Origin: Burkholderiaceae bacterium | GTDB lineage: Bacteria > Pseudomonadota > Gammaproteobacteria > Burkholderiales > Burkholderiaceae_E | Direction: 5' to 3' | Assembly (NCBI GenBank): GCA_024637395.1 | Contig: JAGXFG010000001.1 | Span: forward strand, 1 to 62,665 | DNA: 62,665 bases | Part shown: in pieces, positions 27,912 through 37,202 of the stretch | Numbering within the stretch: position 1 is the first letter of the stretch | How the letters are laid out: each line of letters starts with the position of its first letter | Made by a program: the position numbers and the translations under genes | Notes under the pieces: generated by a model | Database searches by the model: none | What the model was told of the DNA's origin: nothing | What the model saw: only the letters and a program-made list of their open reading frames with translations

Positions 27912-29186
27912 TCAGCGCTCGAACGCGACCCTCCCGCCTACCAGCACCGTGCGCACCCGGCCGACCAGTTCGCGGCCGAAATATGGCGTGTGCACGCTCT
28001 GGCTGACGAGCGTGTCGCGCCCGACTTTCCAGTGCTCGCGGGGATCGAACAGGCACAGGTCGGCGGCTTCGCCAACGGCGATCCGGCCGCCGGCGACGCC
28101 GAGCACAGCGGCGGCGCGATAAGTCACCCGGCCGAGCGCGTCGGCCCATTTAACCCGCGCCTCATCGGCCCACTTGAGCGTCAGCGGCAACAGCAACTCG
28201 AGTCCGGTCACGCCTGGTTCGGCCTCACCAAACGGCAGTTGTTTGGCGTCGTCGTCGACCGGAGTATGGTCCGAGCAGATCGCGTCGATGGTGCCGTCGG
28301 CAACCGCGGCGCGAATCGCGTCGCGGTCGCGCTGCGCGCGAAACGGCGGATGGACCCGGTGGTTGGAGTCGAAGAAACCGATGTCGACGTCGATCTGGTG
28401 GAGGTGATGGACCGCGACGTCACAAGTCACCGGCAGGCCCTCGCTCTTGGCGCGGCGCACGATATCGATCCCCGCCGCCGACGACAGCCGACAGACGTGC
28501 ACCCGGCAACCATTGGCGCGCACCAGCTCGAAAATGGTCTGCAGCGCGATCGTCTCGGCGAACGTCGGCACTCCCGCGAGGCCGAGGCGGGCGGCAACCG
28601 CGCCGCTGTGGGCGACGCCGTCGCGGCCCAGCCGGGGGTCCTGGGGCTGGAGCCAGACGGTATAGCCGAACCCGTGGGCGTACTGCATCGCCCGGAACAG
28701 CGCCTGGGTGTCGGTGATCAGCGCGCCGGGCTGGGCGAAGCCGACGCAGCCCGCCTCGGTGAGCTCGGCCATCTCGGTGAGCGCCTCGCCCTTGAGGCCG
28801 ACGGTCAGCGCGCCGAGCGGATACACCCGCGTTGCGTCCAGTCCGCGCGCCTTGTGCTTGAGCATTTCGATCAGGCCCGGCTCGTCGAGCGGCGGATCGG
28901 TATCGGGCGGGCACGCCAGGCTGGTGACCCCGCCGGCCAGTGCCGCGCCGATTTCGGACTCCAGGGTCGCCTTGTGCTCGAAGCCCGGCTCGCGCAGCCT
29001 GGCGGCCAGATCGACCAGCCCGGGAACGGCTACCAGGCCCTGGGCGTCGATGGTGCGATTGGGCACGAACCCGGCCGGGGGCTCCCCGAGAGCCGCGACG
29101 TTGCCGGCCTGGATGTGAATCGCGCGCGGCGCGTCCAGGCCGCTGGCCGGGTCGATCACGCGGGCGTTGACGATCGAGATTTTCAT
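27912..29186 (-). CDS. pyrC': Dihydroorotase-like PyrC', probably not catalytic
   Basis: The 424-residue protein is a long-form dihydroorotase homologue, but the zinc-binding HxH of VDLHVHLREPG is replaced by AAR at residues 61-63 (VPGLVDLAARLREPG). The later metal histidine in the L-C-H-L-S-type motif is R (HVCRLSSAAGID). Such proteins are known as PyrC' in Pseudomonas, where they serve as structural partners of aspartate carbamoyltransferase. It lies 10 bp downstream of pyrB on the same strand, which fits that role. A true dihydroorotase must be elsewhere in the genome. Confidence 0.88.
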   Translation of the reverse strand: MKISIVNARVIDPASGLDAPRAIHIQAGNVAALGEPPAGFVPNRTIDAQGLVAVPGLVDLAARLREPGFEHKATLESEIGAALAGGVTSLACPPDTDPPLDEPGLIEMLKHKARGLDATRVYPLGALTVGLKGEALTEMAELTEAGCVGFAQPGALITDTQALFRAMQYAHGFGYTVWLQPQDPRLGRDGVAHSGAVAARLGLAGVPTFAETIALQTIFELVRANGCRVHVCRLSSAAGIDIVRRAKSEGLPVTCDVAVHHLHQIDVDIGFFDSNHRVHPPFRAQRDRDAIRAAVADGTIDAICSDHTPVDDDAKQLPFGEAEPGVTGLELLLPLTLKWADEARVKWADALGRVTYRAAAVLGVAGGRIAVGEAADLCLFDPREHWKVGRDTLVSQSVHTPYFGRELVGRVRTVLVGGRVAFER

Positions 29187-29196
29187 CGCATGTCCC

Positions 29197-30162
29197 TCAG
29201 GGCGCTACCAGCAGGCTCATCACCGCCATGCGCACCGCAATTCCGAAACTCACCTGGTTGAGAATTACTGCCTGGGGCCCGTCGGCCACCGCCGAATCGA
29301 TTTCGATGCCGCGGTTCATCGGCCCCGGATGCATCACGATCGCATCGGGCTTGGCGAACGAGAGCTTCTCGCGCGTCAGCCCGTAGTGCTTGAAATACTC
29401 CTGCGCCGAAGGCAGCAGAGCGCCGTTCATACGCTCGTTCTGGAGCCGCAACATGATGACCACGTCGACGTCCTTGAGTCCCTTCTTCATGTCGGTGGTG
29501 AAGTGCACGCCCAACTGCTCGACGCCCGACGGTACCAGGGTCTCGGGCGCGATCACCCGCACTTCCGGAACTCCCAGCGTGGTCAGGGCGTGGATGTCGG
29601 AGCGCGCGACCCGGGAGTGCAGCACATCGCCGATTATGGCCACCCGCAACTCGGTGAATTTCTTCTTGAAATGGCGGATGGTGTACATGTCGAGCAGCCC
29701 CTGGGTCGGGTGGCCATGCGCGCCGTCGCCGGCGTTGACCACCTGGATGCGCCCCTGGTAGTTGCGGTTGAGATGCTCGGCGATCAGGAACGGTGCCCCG
29801 CTCTGGCTGTGACGGACCACGAACAGATCGGCGTGCATCGCCGCCAGATTGTCGATCGTGTCGAGCAGCGACTCGCCCTTGTTGGCCGACGAGGTATTGA
29901 TGTTGAGGTTGACGACGTCGGCCGAGAGCCGCTTGGCGGCGATCTCGAAGGTGGTGCGGGTGCGCGTCGAGTTCTCGAAGAACAGGTTGAACACCGACTT
30001 GCCGCGCAGCAGCGGCACCTTCTTGACCTCGCGCTCGGCCACCCCGATGAAACTCGCGGCGACGTCGAGAATGCGATGGATCATCGCGGCCGGCAGACCC
30101 TCGATGGTGAGCAGGTGGGCCAGCTTGCCGTCGGCCCTCAGTTGCGGATGTCGCAGTGGCAT
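29197..30162 (-). CDS. pyrB: Aspartate carbamoyltransferase catalytic subunit PyrB
   Basis: PyrB makes N-carbamoyl-aspartate, the first committed pyrimidine step. The 321-residue protein has the carbamoyl-phosphate motif [36 protein letters not shown] and the LPR-like [13 protein letters not shown]. It falls in the operon yqgE-ruvX-pyrR-pyrB-pyrC', all read leftwards with small gaps or overlaps. No regulatory PyrI gene is present. Confidence 0.96.
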   Translation of the reverse strand: MPLRHPQLRADGKLAHLLTIEGLPAAMIHRILDVAASFIGVAEREVKKVPLLRGKSVFNLFFENSTRTRTTFEIAAKRLSADVVNLNINTSSANKGESLLDTIDNLAAMHADLFVVRHSQSGAPFLIAEHLNRNYQGRIQVVNAGDGAHGHPTQGLLDMYTIRHFKKKFTELRVAIIGDVLHSRVARSDIHALTTLGVPEVRVIAPETLVPSGVEQLGVHFTTDMKKGLKDVDVVIMLRLQNERMNGALLPSAQEYFKHYGLTREKLSFAKPDAIVMHPGPMNRGIEIDSAVADGPQAVILNQVSFGIAVRMAVMSLLVAP

Positions 30163-30177
30163 GGTTGGGTCCGGTAG

Positions 30178-30681
30178 TCAGGTACGGGACAGGGAGAAGG
30201 TGCCGTCGTCGGCGCGGCGCAGCACGTAGTCGTGGTCGCGGCCGAGCGGTTCGACGGCACCGCAGTAACGCGCTTCGATGGGCAACTCGCGGCCGCCACG
30301 ATCGATCAGCACCGCGAGTTCGACCCGCGCCGGGCGGCCGTAGTCGAAGAGTTCATTGACCACCGCCCGCACGGTCCGGCCCGTGAAGAGGATGTCGTCG
30401 ACCACGATAATGTCGGCGCCGGCAACCTCGAAGGGCAGTCCGGTCGATTTCATCTCGGCTGGCAGCCCGCGCCGGCCGTAGTCGTCGCGATGGAAGGCCG
30501 ACGACAGCGTGCCCAGCGGTGTCGCCAGGGCGAGGTCGCGGTGCAGGCGTTCGGCGATCCAGGCGCCGCCGCTGTGCACCCCGACGAGGTGGACATTGCG
30601 CCCCGGACCGAGCCCTGCTGCCACGCTGGTGCGCAGCGCCGCGTAGATCGCTTCGGCGTCAAGCAATTGATTGTTGGTCAT
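30178..30681 (-). CDS. pyrR: PyrR, pyrimidine operon regulator / uracil phosphoribosyltransferase
   Basis: The 167-residue type I phosphoribosyltransferase has the PRPP loop IIVVDDILFTGRTVRAVVNEL and the flanking GGAWIAERL, DYGRPARVELAVLIDRGGRELPI typical of PyrR. In Bacillus PyrR binds pyr mRNA; in proteobacteria the role may be mainly enzymatic, which the sequence cannot settle. Its start overlaps the ruvX end by 23 bp and pyrB begins 15 bp after its stop. Confidence 0.93.
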   Translation of the reverse strand: MTNNQLLDAEAIYAALRTSVAAGLGPGRNVHLVGVHSGGAWIAERLHRDLALATPLGTLSSAFHRDDYGRRGLPAEMKSTGLPFEVAGADIIVVDDILFTGRTVRAVVNELFDYGRPARVELAVLIDRGGRELPIEARYCGAVEPLGRDHDYVLRRADDGTFSLSRT

Positions 30682-31069
30682 TGAGGTATTGTCTCAGGAT
30701 AACTGCGGCCGCCTCGGCATCATCGGGTTCCCCCGCGGCCAGTGAACGGCGGGCTTCAACGGTGGAAAATCGTTCGTCGACCAGGGCCACCGGGCGGGCG
30801 AACCGGCCCTCGAGCTGGCGTGCAAAGCGCTCGGCGCGCCCGGTCCCCTCATGCTCGGCGCCATCGGGGTGCAGCGGACGGCCGACGATCAACCGGTCGG
30901 GGCGCCACTCTTCGATCAGCGCCGCGATGCCGCCGAACTTCAGGTCATTGCGCTGGGCCGGGACGATCGCCAACGGCCGGCCAGTGCCGGTGATGGTGTT
31001 GCCGATTGCAACGCCAATGCGCCGGGTACCGAAATCAAAAGCGAGCAGGGTTTCGCCGGCAGCGCTCAT
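30659..31069 (-). CDS. ruvX: Putative pre-16S rRNA nuclease / Holliday junction resolvase RuvX (YqgF)
   Basis: The 136-residue RNase H-fold protein starts with the catalytic LAFDFGTRRIGVAIGN, has the second acidic segment RLIVGRPLHPDG, and ends near DERFSTVEARRSL and DAEAAAVILRQYL, all YqgF signatures. It processes the 5' end of 16S rRNA in E. coli; resolvase activity is also proposed. The ATG overlaps the yqgE stop as ATGA. Confidence 0.94.
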   Translation of the reverse strand: MSAAGETLLAFDFGTRRIGVAIGNTITGTGRPLAIVPAQRNDLKFGGIAALIEEWRPDRLIVGRPLHPDGAEHEGTGRAERFARQLEGRFARPVALVDERFSTVEARRSLAAGEPDDAEAAAVILRQYLNDQQSIA

Positions 31070-31632
31070 GCGTGCCCGGCCCCGGGGGCCAGAAACGCCG
31101 GGTTGATCCCGAGCAGGCTGAATGCGCCCTGGATCCGCTCGTCGGCAGGGGTATCGAAGATCAGTTCGGGTGTGGCCTCGACCGTGAGCCAGGCGTTGTG
31201 GGCAATTTCTTCCTCGAGCTGCCCCGGACCCCACCCGGCATAGCCGAGGGTGACCAGCAGCCGTTCCGGCCCGCCGCCCGAAGCCACTGCCTCGAGCACG
31301 TCCTTGGACGAGGTCAGCCCGACACCGCCGCCGACATCGACCGTGGAACTCCAGGAACCGACCGGCTGGTGCAGCACGAAACCGCGGCCGATCTGCACCG
31401 GGCCGCCGAAGAACACCCGCGACTTGGCGAGCGGCGCGATCTCGAGCTTGAGGTCGATGCGCTCGAACAGCGTTCCCAGGTCGATGTCCATCGGCCGGTT
31501 GATGACCAGCCCGAGGGCACCCTGGTCGCTGTGTTCGGCAACGAACACCACAGTGTCGCCAAAATTCGGATCGGCCATGCTAGGCATGGCGATCAGGAAA
31601 TGGTTACTTAAATCGACAAACTCGTGCGCCAT
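31066..31632 (-). CDS. yqgE: YqgE/AlgH-family protein
   Basis: The 188-residue UPF0301 protein shows LSNHFLIAMPSMADPNF near the N-terminus, then LVINRPMDIDLGTLFE and VFFGGPVQIGRGFVLH. Its biochemical role is not firmly known; in Pseudomonas AlgH has been linked to alginate regulation. It heads the pyrimidine operon and is coupled to ruvX by a 4-bp overlap, an order conserved in beta- and gammaproteobacteria. The start at 31632 fits the family better than the upstream 31668. Confidence 0.92.
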   Translation of the reverse strand: MAHEFVDLSNHFLIAMPSMADPNFGDTVVFVAEHSDQGALGLVINRPMDIDLGTLFERIDLKLEIAPLAKSRVFFGGPVQIGRGFVLHQPVGSWSSTVDVGGGVGLTSSKDVLEAVASGGGPERLLVTLGYAGWGPGQLEEEIAHNAWLTVEATPELIFDTPADERIQGAFSLLGINPAFLAPGAGHA

Positions 31633-31676
31633 GAGGCAATTGTAGATCCCGCGCCGGGGACCGCACAATCACCATC

Positions 31677-34600
31677 TCAGGATACCGCGTGCTGGAGCTC
31701 GGCCGCCTTGATCAGCCGGCGGATGTGGCCCAGCAATTCCTCGTCGCGGTAGGGTTTGCCCAGGAAGACGTCGACGCCCAGTTCCAGCGCCCGGCCGCGG
31801 TGCTTCTCGGCGGTGCGCGAGGTGATCATCACGATCGGCACCTGGGCAGTGCGCGGGTCGCTGCGCAGCGTGCTGGTCAGGTCAAAGCCGTCCATGCGCG
31901 GCATCTCGATGTCGACCAGGAACACGTCCGGCAACACCTCCTCGGTCTGGTGCAGGGCATCCAGGCCATCCTTGGCGAGCAAGACCTCGAACCCCTCGCG
32001 GCTGAGCAGCCGTTGGGTGACCTTGCGGACCGTGAGCGAATCGTCGACCACCATCACGGTCGGCGGCGCCACCGCCAGCGCCGGCGTAGCCGGCACTATC
32101 TGCGCCGCGTTCGCCGCGCCCTGGGCCACCTGCTGGGCCAGCAGACCGGGGTTGAGGATCAGCACGATGTCGCCGTTGCCCATGACCGTGGCCCCGGAAA
32201 CCCCGCGCACGCGCGATACCTGCCGGCCGACGTTCTTGACCACGACTTCCTGGTTGCGGCCGACCGAGTCGACATGCACCGCGATGCGCTGGCCCGCCGA
32301 GTGCAACACCACCACTTGCGAATAATGTTGTGCGACCGGGCTCAGGTCGGGAGCATCGACCAGCGTGGCCAGGTAGTAAAGCGGCACCCGGGCGTCCTGC
32401 CATTCGATCGAGCCGTCCTCGTAGGCCTGCGCCAGCGCCTGCGGACGCAACTGCAGCACCTGCTCGAAGCTGGTCGAAGGAACCGCATACTGCAACGGCC
32501 CGACCGTCACGATCACCACCTGCGAGATCGCCAGAGTCAGCGGCAGGTGGATCGTGAAGCGCGTTCCGGTGCCGCGGCCCGATTCGATCGTGATCCGTCC
32601 GCCCAGCGCCGAGACTTCCTCGTCGACCACATTGAGTCCGACGCCCCGGCCGCTGATCTCGTTGACCTCGGTCTGGGTCGAGAATCCCGGCATCAGGATC
32701 ATGCCAGCCAGGGTGGCGTCATTGAGCAGCTGTTCGCGACGCGCCAGCCCGGCCTCGACCGCCCGTTCGCGGATTCTTTCGAAGTTCAGCCCGGCGCCGT
32801 CGTCGGCAAAGAGCAGCATCACCTCGTTGCCTTCCTGACGCACCTCGATCGTTATCTCGCCGGTTTCCGGCTTGTCTGCCGCAGCGCGGGTCGCCGGCGG
32901 CTCTATGCCGTGGGCGACCGAGTTGCGCAGCAGATGTTCGATCGGCCCCGCCATGCGCTCGAGCACACCACGATCGAGTTCGACGCCGCCGCCGGTGATT
33001 TCCAGCGTCACCCGTTTGCCGAGTTGCTTGGCAGTCTGGCGCACCACCCGGTACATCCGGTCCGAGGCCGAACCAAAGGGCACCATCCGGACCCGCATCA
33101 GGTCGTGCTGGAGTTCGCGCAACACCCGGCCCTGTCGCAACAGGTCCTGGCTCGCCTCATCGAGGCTGCGAAACGCTCCCTGTTGCACCGTGGCCACGTC
33201 ATTGACCGATTCGGCCAGCATCCTGGTCAGTTCCTGCAGGCGCGTGAACCGGTCGAACTCGAGCGGATCGAAATCGCCGTCGCTCTCGCGCTGCTGCGCG
33301 AGCCGGGCCTGAATCTGGGTTTCCGCCTGGATCTCGATCTCGCGCAATTGCGAGCGCAAGCGGGCGACGTTCTCGGCTAGTTCACCAAGTGATTGCCGCA
33401 GCGAGCCCATCGAATTGTCGATCCGCGAGCGCGCGATCGAGACTTCGCCGGCCTGATTGACCAGATCGTCGAGCACATCGGCGCGGACCCGTACCAGCGG
33501 CTGCTGCGGCTGCGCGGCACCGGCACGGGGCACGGACTCGCTGGTCGCCGGAATGGCCGGCTCGGCCACTTGAGACGCCGAAGCATCGGCCGGCACTGCG
33601 CCGGGCTTGGCCAGATCCTGCGCCGCCTCTGCCTCGTGGGGCTCGCCAGCCGTTGGCACCGACGCCTCGGGCGCAAGGCCAGCCGCAGCGAACTCCGGCG
33701 GCATCGCTCCCGTTTTCGAAATTATCTCGAACAGCACCATCAGTTCGTCGTGGCGGGCAATCAGCGCTTCGATGCGCTCGGGCACGACCTCGTCGGGCGA
33801 GGCAACCGCCTCGACGCTCGCCTCGAGCTCATGAACGCGCTGGCCCAGGGTCATCGCACCGGCCATCCGGGCGCCGCCCTTGACCGTGTGCAGGGCGCGC
33901 ATCACCGATTGCGCGAAACTGCGATTCTGCGGTCGATTGAGCCAGTCGCGCAGGTGTTCGCCGACCGCCGGCAGCCACTCTTCGGCCTCCTCGACAAAGA
34001 CCGGCAGCAGGTCGGCATCGAACTCGTCGACGCAAACCGGGCCATCGGGCACCGGCTCGGCAGCCGGCTGGGAGGCCTCCGCCGTTGCGAGCGCAGAACC
34101 AGACGATGCCGCCTGCTGCCAGCGCCCGGCGAGAGTGCGCGCCAGCAACAAGGTCTCCGGCTCCTCGCCCGGCAGCGCGCCGGCGGCGAACTGGTGCAAC
34201 ATGGCCTGCAGCCGCTCGACCAGCTGGGAATAGTCGGCGCGGTCCTCGGGGTTGGTGGCAACTCCCGCTGCCGCCTGCGACGCCAGGAAGGTTTTGATGA
34301 GTCCGGCCACCTCATGGACCTGATCCAGCCCCACGACGCCGGCACTGCCCTTGAGCGTATGCACGCAACGGTGCGCTTCGTCGCTGGCAGCGCGCAGCGG
34401 CGAAAGGTGCCACTCGTCGGCGTCCGCGGTCAGGGTCGCCAGGATGGTGTCGGACTCGACCAGGAAAATCTTGTAGAGCTCTTCCCTGATCCACCGCCCG
34501 CCGATCTGCAGATCGCCCTGCGGCGGCGGCTCGTCGGACCAGACGGACTCGATGTCGAGCCCCATGTCGACGATCGGCCGGACATTGAGCCCGTTGGCGT

Positions 34601-37190
34601 CGAGATCGAGAAATTCGGCCCCACCGAGCTCCAGCAGCGAGCGATGGGACTCAATATCGGCGACCGGCTCGAGAATGTCGATGGTCTCGAATTCACTCTC
34701 TTCGGACTCGCCGATGGCCGCCGTGGCGGGCTCTGCGTCGCTCCATTGACTGGAAATCGCCGCGGCAGCGCCGTCGACTTCATCGGGCGCCGCGGCGGCG
34801 CCGATTTCGGGCAGCCGACCAGTATCGCGCACGCCCCCCGCAGCAGCCATCAGTGCGGCGGCATCGTCGCCCCAGGGCACGCCCTGTTCGATCCCCTCCA
34901 GCCAGGAACTGAACACCGCGCGAGCCCGGGCCGCCAGCCCCAGCAGATCCTCGCCGGCGGCGCGCGATTCGGCAACCCAGAGGTTGAATACCTGTTCGAC
35001 CGCCCACGCGGCCTCGCCAAACAGCCCCAGCCCGACCATGCGGCTCGAGCCCTTGAGAGTGTGGAAGGAGCGCCGAATGTTGGTGAGTCGATCCTGATCG
35101 GCAGGAGCATCCGCCAGCGCCGCCGATTCGTGTTCGATGGTCTCGAGCACCTCGTGCGCTTCGGCCAGGAAGACCTGCAACAACTCGGAGTCGAACGCCG
35201 CGTCGATCGCACCCTGGCTGAGGTCGACAATCTCCGGCACTGCCGGCTGAACCGGCTGGGAGTCGCCGGGCGACACCGCGCCAGAGGGCGACTCGAGCGG
35301 GTTGTCGCCATAGGACTGGGGCCCGAACTGGGCTGGCGCCAGGGCATGGGCGACCGGCTGCGACCATCCCGCGTCGAGGTCGGACGCCGGGAACACTTCG
35401 CCAGCTCCATCGATCATCCGGGCCCTGAAATGCCCGCTGGCGCCATCGAAATGGTAGATCGCCGCCTCTCGGCCCGGATTGCGCAGGTCCTCGATGAAGA
35501 ATCCCAGCGAACCGATGTCCAGCGCGAGTTCCTCGCAATCGGCCGGGTCGGACAGTTCCTCGGACTCGATCAACTCCCCGATTCTGGCCCGGATGGCGTC
35601 GGCCGCAGCGGCGGCATCGGCACAGTCGAGCAGGCGCAAGGCGCCGCCGACCTGGCGAATCTCGTCGATGGCGGTGGCAAGTCCCGGGCGAAGCCCGGGA
35701 TCGCGAAAGAATGCGTCGAGCGTTTTCTCGACACCGCGCAGGTTGACCAGCAGTTCACCGATGAACGCTGCCATGGTCCGCCGCTCGTGGGTCGTGGCGG
35801 CCAATTCGTGAAGCCAGCTGGGCATCGGCGACAAGGTATCGCCGGCGACGATGGCGGTGATCCGGCCAGCCATCTCACGGCTGCGCGCGTCAGTGCTGGC
35901 AGAATCGCGCAACCCGGCTTCCAGCGCTGCCTCGGAAAACAGCAACGCCATGGCAACTTCCACGCCCAGCGTTTCGCCAATTTCCGCGTTGGAGTCGGAC
36001 TGCGTGCGCCCGGTGTTCAGGCAGGCCTGCGCGAGCCCGACCATGCCGGGAATGCCGAAATCAGCGATCGCGCCGGTGTACTCCTCGAGCGCGGCCACGA
36101 AAGCAGCCAGTTCTCCCGCCTGGCCGCGCGCGGCGCGATCCCAGGTGGCGGTGGCACGATTGAGCGCCGTTCCCGCCCGGGCCCGCAGCTTGCGCTCGAT
36201 GGCGCCGTAGCGCGGGATCTCGAAGTCCGCCGGCACCATGCCATCGAGCGCAAAGGCACTGCGCACCCTGGCCACCAGTTCGCTGCCGCCCTGCGCGCAC
36301 GCCAGTGCGAACAGCGCATCGCGCAACAGCCCTTCGGCCAGCGGAGCCTGCTGGCCGATGGTGCGCCGCAATTGCATGTTGATCCTGGCAATCAGCCGCT
36401 TGCCCTGGACGTCGAGCTCGAGCACACCGTCGCGCAAGGCCTCGAAATAGGCGAGCACCACGGTCCAGAACGATCCATGGCGACTGGCGACAGTCGACTT
36501 TTCAAATGCCTCGATCGCCTCGTGCAACTGGGCCAGCGTTTCGCGGCTGCCCGCCTCGCGCAGCAGCTTGAGCAAGCCGTGCTCGAAGGCCGTCTGCACT
36601 GCCTGCAGGTCCTCCCTGGAGAGCTCGAGCGGCGCGGTTGCGGCGCTCGAGAGCGTGGCCGTCAGCCGCGGAAAGAACAGGTCCGCCGGGTGGATCCGAT
36701 CCGCATCGCGGGCCTCGAGCAGCGCCCGATAGGCGGGGTAGAGATACAGCGGCTGGTCGGGAGCGCCCCGCAACAGGTCGTCGAGATATTCCGGCAGTGC
36801 GGTCAGCGCGTTGCTGATACGGGCCACGACACCGGCTGATGGGGCTACCGTGCCGCTTTCGAGGGCATCGAGCAAGCGCTCGGCCTCCTGCACCACCACC
36901 GTCGCCCCGGGCATCTCAACCACGGCGAGGGCGCCATAGGCCTGGTGCAACGCCATCCTGGCTGCCGCCAGGCGATTGGTGTCGAGCACGCCGGCCTCTT
37001 CGGGGCCGGCGCCATCGCCAGTGACGATCAGCGTTTCGAGCAGATTCTGGACCTCGGTGAGCGACTCGCGAATCTCGCCGATGCACCACGACAGTGCCGC
37101 GAGTTGCGGCGCCGCGGGTACCGCCCGTGCGTCTTCAAGATGCTCGTTCACACTTTGGTCTTGCTCTGTCATCAGAATCACTCGCCTCAT
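31677..37190 (-). CDS. pilL: ChpA/PilL hybrid histidine kinase of the type IV pilus chemosensory system
   Basis: The 1837-residue CheA-type protein drives pilus motility signalling. Three canonical Hpt domains place phospho-acceptor histidines at H710 (SFHTLKGSSRMVG), H944 (CVHTLKGSAGVVG) and H1101 (ALHTVKGGARMAG). Residues 1-640 are helical and Hpt-like without a clear HTLKG motif. Then come a dimerisation region (~1220-1300), a GHKL ATPase domain with N-box asparagine N1423 (HLLRNSVAHG), a CheW domain (~1540-1690), and a receiver whose phospho-aspartate is D1760 (FLVDIEMPRMDG). Another ATG at 37172 is a possible start. It lies 12 bp downstream of pilJ. Confidence 0.95.
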   Translation of the reverse strand: MRRVILMTEQDQSVNEHLEDARAVPAAPQLAALSWCIGEIRESLTEVQNLLETLIVTGDGAGPEEAGVLDTNRLAAARMALHQAYGALAVVEMPGATVVVQEAERLLDALESGTVAPSAGVVARISNALTALPEYLDDLLRGAPDQPLYLYPAYRALLEARDADRIHPADLFFPRLTATLSSAATAPLELSREDLQAVQTAFEHGLLKLLREAGSRETLAQLHEAIEAFEKSTVASRHGSFWTVVLAYFEALRDGVLELDVQGKRLIARINMQLRRTIGQQAPLAEGLLRDALFALACAQGGSELVARVRSAFALDGMVPADFEIPRYGAIERKLRARAGTALNRATATWDRAARGQAGELAAFVAALEEYTGAIADFGIPGMVGLAQACLNTGRTQSDSNAEIGETLGVEVAMALLFSEAALEAGLRDSASTDARSREMAGRITAIVAGDTLSPMPSWLHELAATTHERRTMAAFIGELLVNLRGVEKTLDAFFRDPGLRPGLATAIDEIRQVGGALRLLDCADAAAAADAIRARIGELIESEELSDPADCEELALDIGSLGFFIEDLRNPGREAAIYHFDGASGHFRARMIDGAGEVFPASDLDAGWSQPVAHALAPAQFGPQSYGDNPLESPSGAVSPGDSQPVQPAVPEIVDLSQGAIDAAFDSELLQVFLAEAHEVLETIEHESAALADAPADQDRLTNIRRSFHTLKGSSRMVGLGLFGEAAWAVEQVFNLWVAESRAAGEDLLGLAARARAVFSSWLEGIEQGVPWGDDAAALMAAAGGVRDTGRLPEIGAAAAPDEVDGAAAAISSQWSDAEPATAAIGESEESEFETIDILEPVADIESHRSLLELGGAEFLDLDANGLNVRPIVDMGLDIESVWSDEPPPQGDLQIGGRWIREELYKIFLVESDTILATLTADADEWHLSPLRAASDEAHRCVHTLKGSAGVVGLDQVHEVAGLIKTFLASQAAAGVATNPEDRADYSQLVERLQAMLHQFAAGALPGEEPETLLLARTLAGRWQQAASSGSALATAEASQPAAEPVPDGPVCVDEFDADLLPVFVEEAEEWLPAVGEHLRDWLNRPQNRSFAQSVMRALHTVKGGARMAGAMTLGQRVHELEASVEAVASPDEVVPERIEALIARHDELMVLFEIISKTGAMPPEFAAAGLAPEASVPTAGEPHEAEAAQDLAKPGAVPADASASQVAEPAIPATSESVPRAGAAQPQQPLVRVRADVLDDLVNQAGEVSIARSRIDNSMGSLRQSLGELAENVARLRSQLREIEIQAETQIQARLAQQRESDGDFDPLEFDRFTRLQELTRMLAESVNDVATVQQGAFRSLDEASQDLLRQGRVLRELQHDLMRVRMVPFGSASDRMYRVVRQTAKQLGKRVTLEITGGGVELDRGVLERMAGPIEHLLRNSVAHGIEPPATRAAADKPETGEITIEVRQEGNEVMLLFADDGAGLNFERIRERAVEAGLARREQLLNDATLAGMILMPGFSTQTEVNEISGRGVGLNVVDEEVSALGGRITIESGRGTGTRFTIHLPLTLAISQVVIVTVGPLQYAVPSTSFEQVLQLRPQALAQAYEDGSIEWQDARVPLYYLATLVDAPDLSPVAQHYSQVVVLHSAGQRIAVHVDSVGRNQEVVVKNVGRQVSRVRGVSGATVMGNGDIVLILNPGLLAQQVAQGAANAAQIVPATPALAVAPPTVMVVDDSLTVRKVTQRLLSREGFEVLLAKDGLDALHQTEEVLPDVFLVDIEMPRMDGFDLTSTLRSDPRTAQVPIVMITSRTAEKHRGRALELGVDVFLGKPYRDEELLGHIRRLIKAAELQHAVS

Positions 37191-37202
37191 CCCGATGCGT
37201 TG

